This document shows, piece by piece, positions 42,524-44,036 of a stretch of DNA of 44,036 nt. This DNA is from CAZJYI01 sp964550025 (GTDB lineage: Bacteria; Verrucomicrobiota; Kiritimatiellia; UBA8416; CAYOBW01): contig CAZJYI010000094.1 of assembly GCA_964550025.1 (NCBI GenBank), positions 1 to 44,036 on the forward strand, given 5' to 3'. Under the pieces are notes generated by a model, which was given only the letters and a program-made list of their open reading frames with translations, was not told where the DNA came from and did no database searches. The translations under genes were made by a program, and so were the position numbers. Position 1 is the first letter of the stretch. Every line of letters begins with the position of its first letter.

Positions 42524-43285
42524 TTACGGTACGGCATCCTGTCGGCGCAATTCCAGGATGACGGGCGAGCCCCAGAAGTGCGTGAGGCCCAGTGCACGAC
42601 AGATCCCCTCAAGCGCGGCCGATACTATGCGGCACGAGAGAGCGCGATGCAAGACCATTGGCAGGAAGAACTGGTTGCCGCTTCTGCTCTTCGCAAAGCC
42701 TTGCTCGGCAAACGCTTCGAGGACCTCCGCATGCCGGAAAAGCCGCCACGTCCGCGTGTTGCCCTCGAGGCGTTTCTTGGCCTTGAAAAGCAGCGGCGCC
42801 ACTCTGTTCAGGCTCTGGCTCGTGGGATAGTCGACGATCACCGAGCGTCGCGCCACGCGGCACAGCTCGCTGACCAGCGTCGGCCATTGCTCGCAGTGCG
42901 TCAGCATGCGAAAGGCGATGACCGTGTCAAAAGAGCGGTCGGGGTAGGGGAGGTCGATCACGTTCCCCACCTCGAAAGTGCATTGCCCGGACTCCACGAT
43001 GCCGGCGATGCGTTTGCGGCAGGATTCATCACTGCCCAGCACGGTGACGGGATACCCGTCCCGGCAGAGAGGGATCGCAAGCTGCCCGTGCCCCCCGCCG
43101 ACGTCCAGGACCGACGCCCCCGGCGCGTTGGCCAGAAGCCGCAGCGTGATGCGCTCCTGCACCTCCAGCATCCACGCCCCCGCCGTCCCCGCAAAGCGCG
43201 TGGCATACTCGTCCGAAGACGTCTCGATGTCGGCCGTTTCGGGGTAGGGAGAAACGGCCTCCATGTCCCCTCCCGTCTCAGTCAT
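42524..43285 (-). CDS. Class I SAM-dependent methyltransferase
   Basis: 253 residues from MTETGGDME; GAGGAG lies about 8 nt upstream, and the further upstream frame is not supported. Motif I ASVLDVGGGHGQLAIPL, acidic motif VTVLGSDES, motif around VIDLPYPDRSFDTVIAFRMLTH and VDYPTS. This is a UbiE/methyltransferase-11-type core. A basic C-terminal part follows (RTWRLFRHAEVLEAFAEQGF). It is the first gene of the minus-strand glycan run, 40 nt before the epimerase. Confidence 0.9.
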   Translation of the reverse strand: MTETGGDMEAVSPYPETADIETSSDEYATRFAGTAGAWMLEVQERITLRLLANAPGASVLDVGGGHGQLAIPLCRDGYPVTVLGSDESCRKRIAGIVESGQCTFEVGNVIDLPYPDRSFDTVIAFRMLTHCEQWPTLVSELCRVARRSVIVDYPTSQSLNRVAPLLFKAKKRLEGNTRTWRLFRHAEVLEAFAEQGFAKSRSGNQFFLPMVLHRALSCRIVSAALEGICRALGLTHFWGSPVILELRRQDAVP

Positions 43286-43755
43286 CTGCTCTGCTCCTCG
43301 CTGCCAGTGTTGAGGGACACAACGTAGCAAAACCGCCGCCCTCGTCCTAGATGAATGTGCGTAACCCCGCCGGCTGCCCACGGGGGTGCGCCTTTTGCAG
43401 CGAGTTGTCACGGGCGCATCTGCGATTCCGTTGCACCTGTGAGGGTAGGTTGCGGTGAAACAGACTCGGAGGACCTTCCCTCTGCCCGGTCATACGATGT
43501 TGCAGATCTCTCGCAATCACATTTGTCTGCATTTGCGCTTGACATATCACCGCCCTTGACAGTGCACAGATTAGACAGCAAGAGGTCGCAGTCATGCCAA
43601 GGCCGTCGCACAGTCGCACAGTCGCACAGTGTAGACAGACTCCCGAATTCACACCTTGTCGCCGCCATTTCGCGCGGGTGTTCCGCGTTCATATGCACGA
43701 CTGCCGAAGCTCGGCTCGTCCTGTCAACCTCTCCCCACACCAACTGGAGGCAGTC
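43286..43755. other. Intergenic region with short tandem repeats
   Basis: 470 nt between divergent genes. Three copies of GTCGCACA stand at 43605-43628. Two perfect TTGACA hexamers lie 17 nt apart (43539 and 43556). GCACAG-NN-TAGACAG occurs twice (about 43565 and 43624). These could be promoter and operator elements for the gene at 43756, but no properly spaced -10 was found. No supported gene. Confidence 0.45.
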
Positions 43756-44036
43756 ATGAAACGGCTCTGCTTTGTCTTGTTCGCACTCGTGTTCCTTTCG
43801 CCATCCCTGCGCGCGCAACAGCCTGATCCGTGGTCCATACCAATCGGATTTGCGCGCATCCGCGTACCTGCCAACGAGCGTGTTTTGGCCTCGATACAGT
43901 TTCACAGCATCGACGAGCCGGCCGAATCCGGGACGTGGGACGGCGTTCAGGGCATGACCAACGCCGCCGACCGCGCAATGATTCTCGGGCTGACACTGTA
44001 TTGCGCCGCATCCCATGCCCCGGCAGCAGACTACCC
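43756..44036 (+). CDS. Secreted protein of unknown function, partial (runs off the end)
   Basis: The first 93 codons are present with no stop before the window ends. CTGGAGG stands 5-8 nt before ATG 43756. A clear signal peptide (MKRLCFVLFALVFLSPSLRA, cleavage near 20) is followed by PWSIPIGFARIRVPANERVLASIQFHS, which is like the N-terminus of exported beta-rich proteins frequent in Kiritimatiellota. Function unknown. Confidence 0.75.
   Translation, partial: MKRLCFVLFALVFLSPSLRAQQPDPWSIPIGFARIRVPANERVLASIQFHSIDEPAESGTWDGVQGMTNAADRAMILGLTLYCAASHAPAADY

Noticed and set aside
43605..43628. GTCGCACA repeats considered as iterons of an origin
   Set aside because: Only three 8-nt units, no replication initiator gene and no AT-rich stretch nearby.
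43355..43759. A 134-codon plus-strand open frame before the last gene
   Set aside because: It crosses repeats, has no ribosome site or domain, and overlaps the better-supported start at 43756 in another frame.

Overview
The window is GC-rich bacterial chromosome that fits the PVC superphylum, most likely Kiritimatiellota or a close relative. The evidence is the gene content: a very large secreted GEVED-repeat protein, several secreted sulfatases and glycosidases, LamG/PA14 add-on domains, and many exported proteins with no plasmid or phage genes. This placement rests on recognising families, not on a marker gene. No rRNA, tRNA, transposase or CRISPR array was seen.

Left part (1-28988): extracellular glycan capture and breakdown. 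In order: a 2658-residue adhesin-like GEVED protein (+), a sulfatase with PA14 and LamG domains (-), a 2-hydroxyacid dehydrogenase (-), a six-hairpin glycosidase (+), an exported protein with a C-terminal methyltransferase domain (+), a small membrane protein (-), a second sulfatase (+), a GH123-type glycosidase (+), a GH4 alpha-galactosidase-like enzyme (-) and a DUF6259-like putative glycosidase (+). Sulfatases beside GH123 and GH4 suggest use of sulfated, GalNAc- or galactose-containing polysaccharide; the substrate is inference. There is no SusC/SusD pair.

Middle (28989-32800): small accessory genes. These are an MNT/HEPN toxin-antitoxin-like pair, a stump of a beta-helix/dockerin protein, two uncharacterised envelope proteins and a LURP-one/scramblase-like protein.

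Right part (43285 down to 32808): a co-directional minus-strand run for surface glycan or lipid-linked sugar assembly. It holds a methyltransferase, an NAD-dependent epimerase, asparagine synthase (asnB), a Uma2 nuclease-like protein, a hexapeptide acyltransferase, a flippase-like/GT-C-like fusion, a lipoprotein and a UbiA-family prenyltransferase. A secreted protein starts at 43756 and runs off the end.

The most unusual feature is between the genes. Nearly every longer intergenic gap holds a palindromic or short-period repeat of one of several families. In two families a locus carries two inverted hairpins with the same loop, whose stems differ by exactly two compensatory base-pair swaps. 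Three genes share a promoter block (TGGACA-N17-TAGCYT), two of them inside a ~130-bp repeated block with a hairpin. Three other genes have a -10-like box only 6-7 nt before ATG, which predicts leaderless mRNAs.
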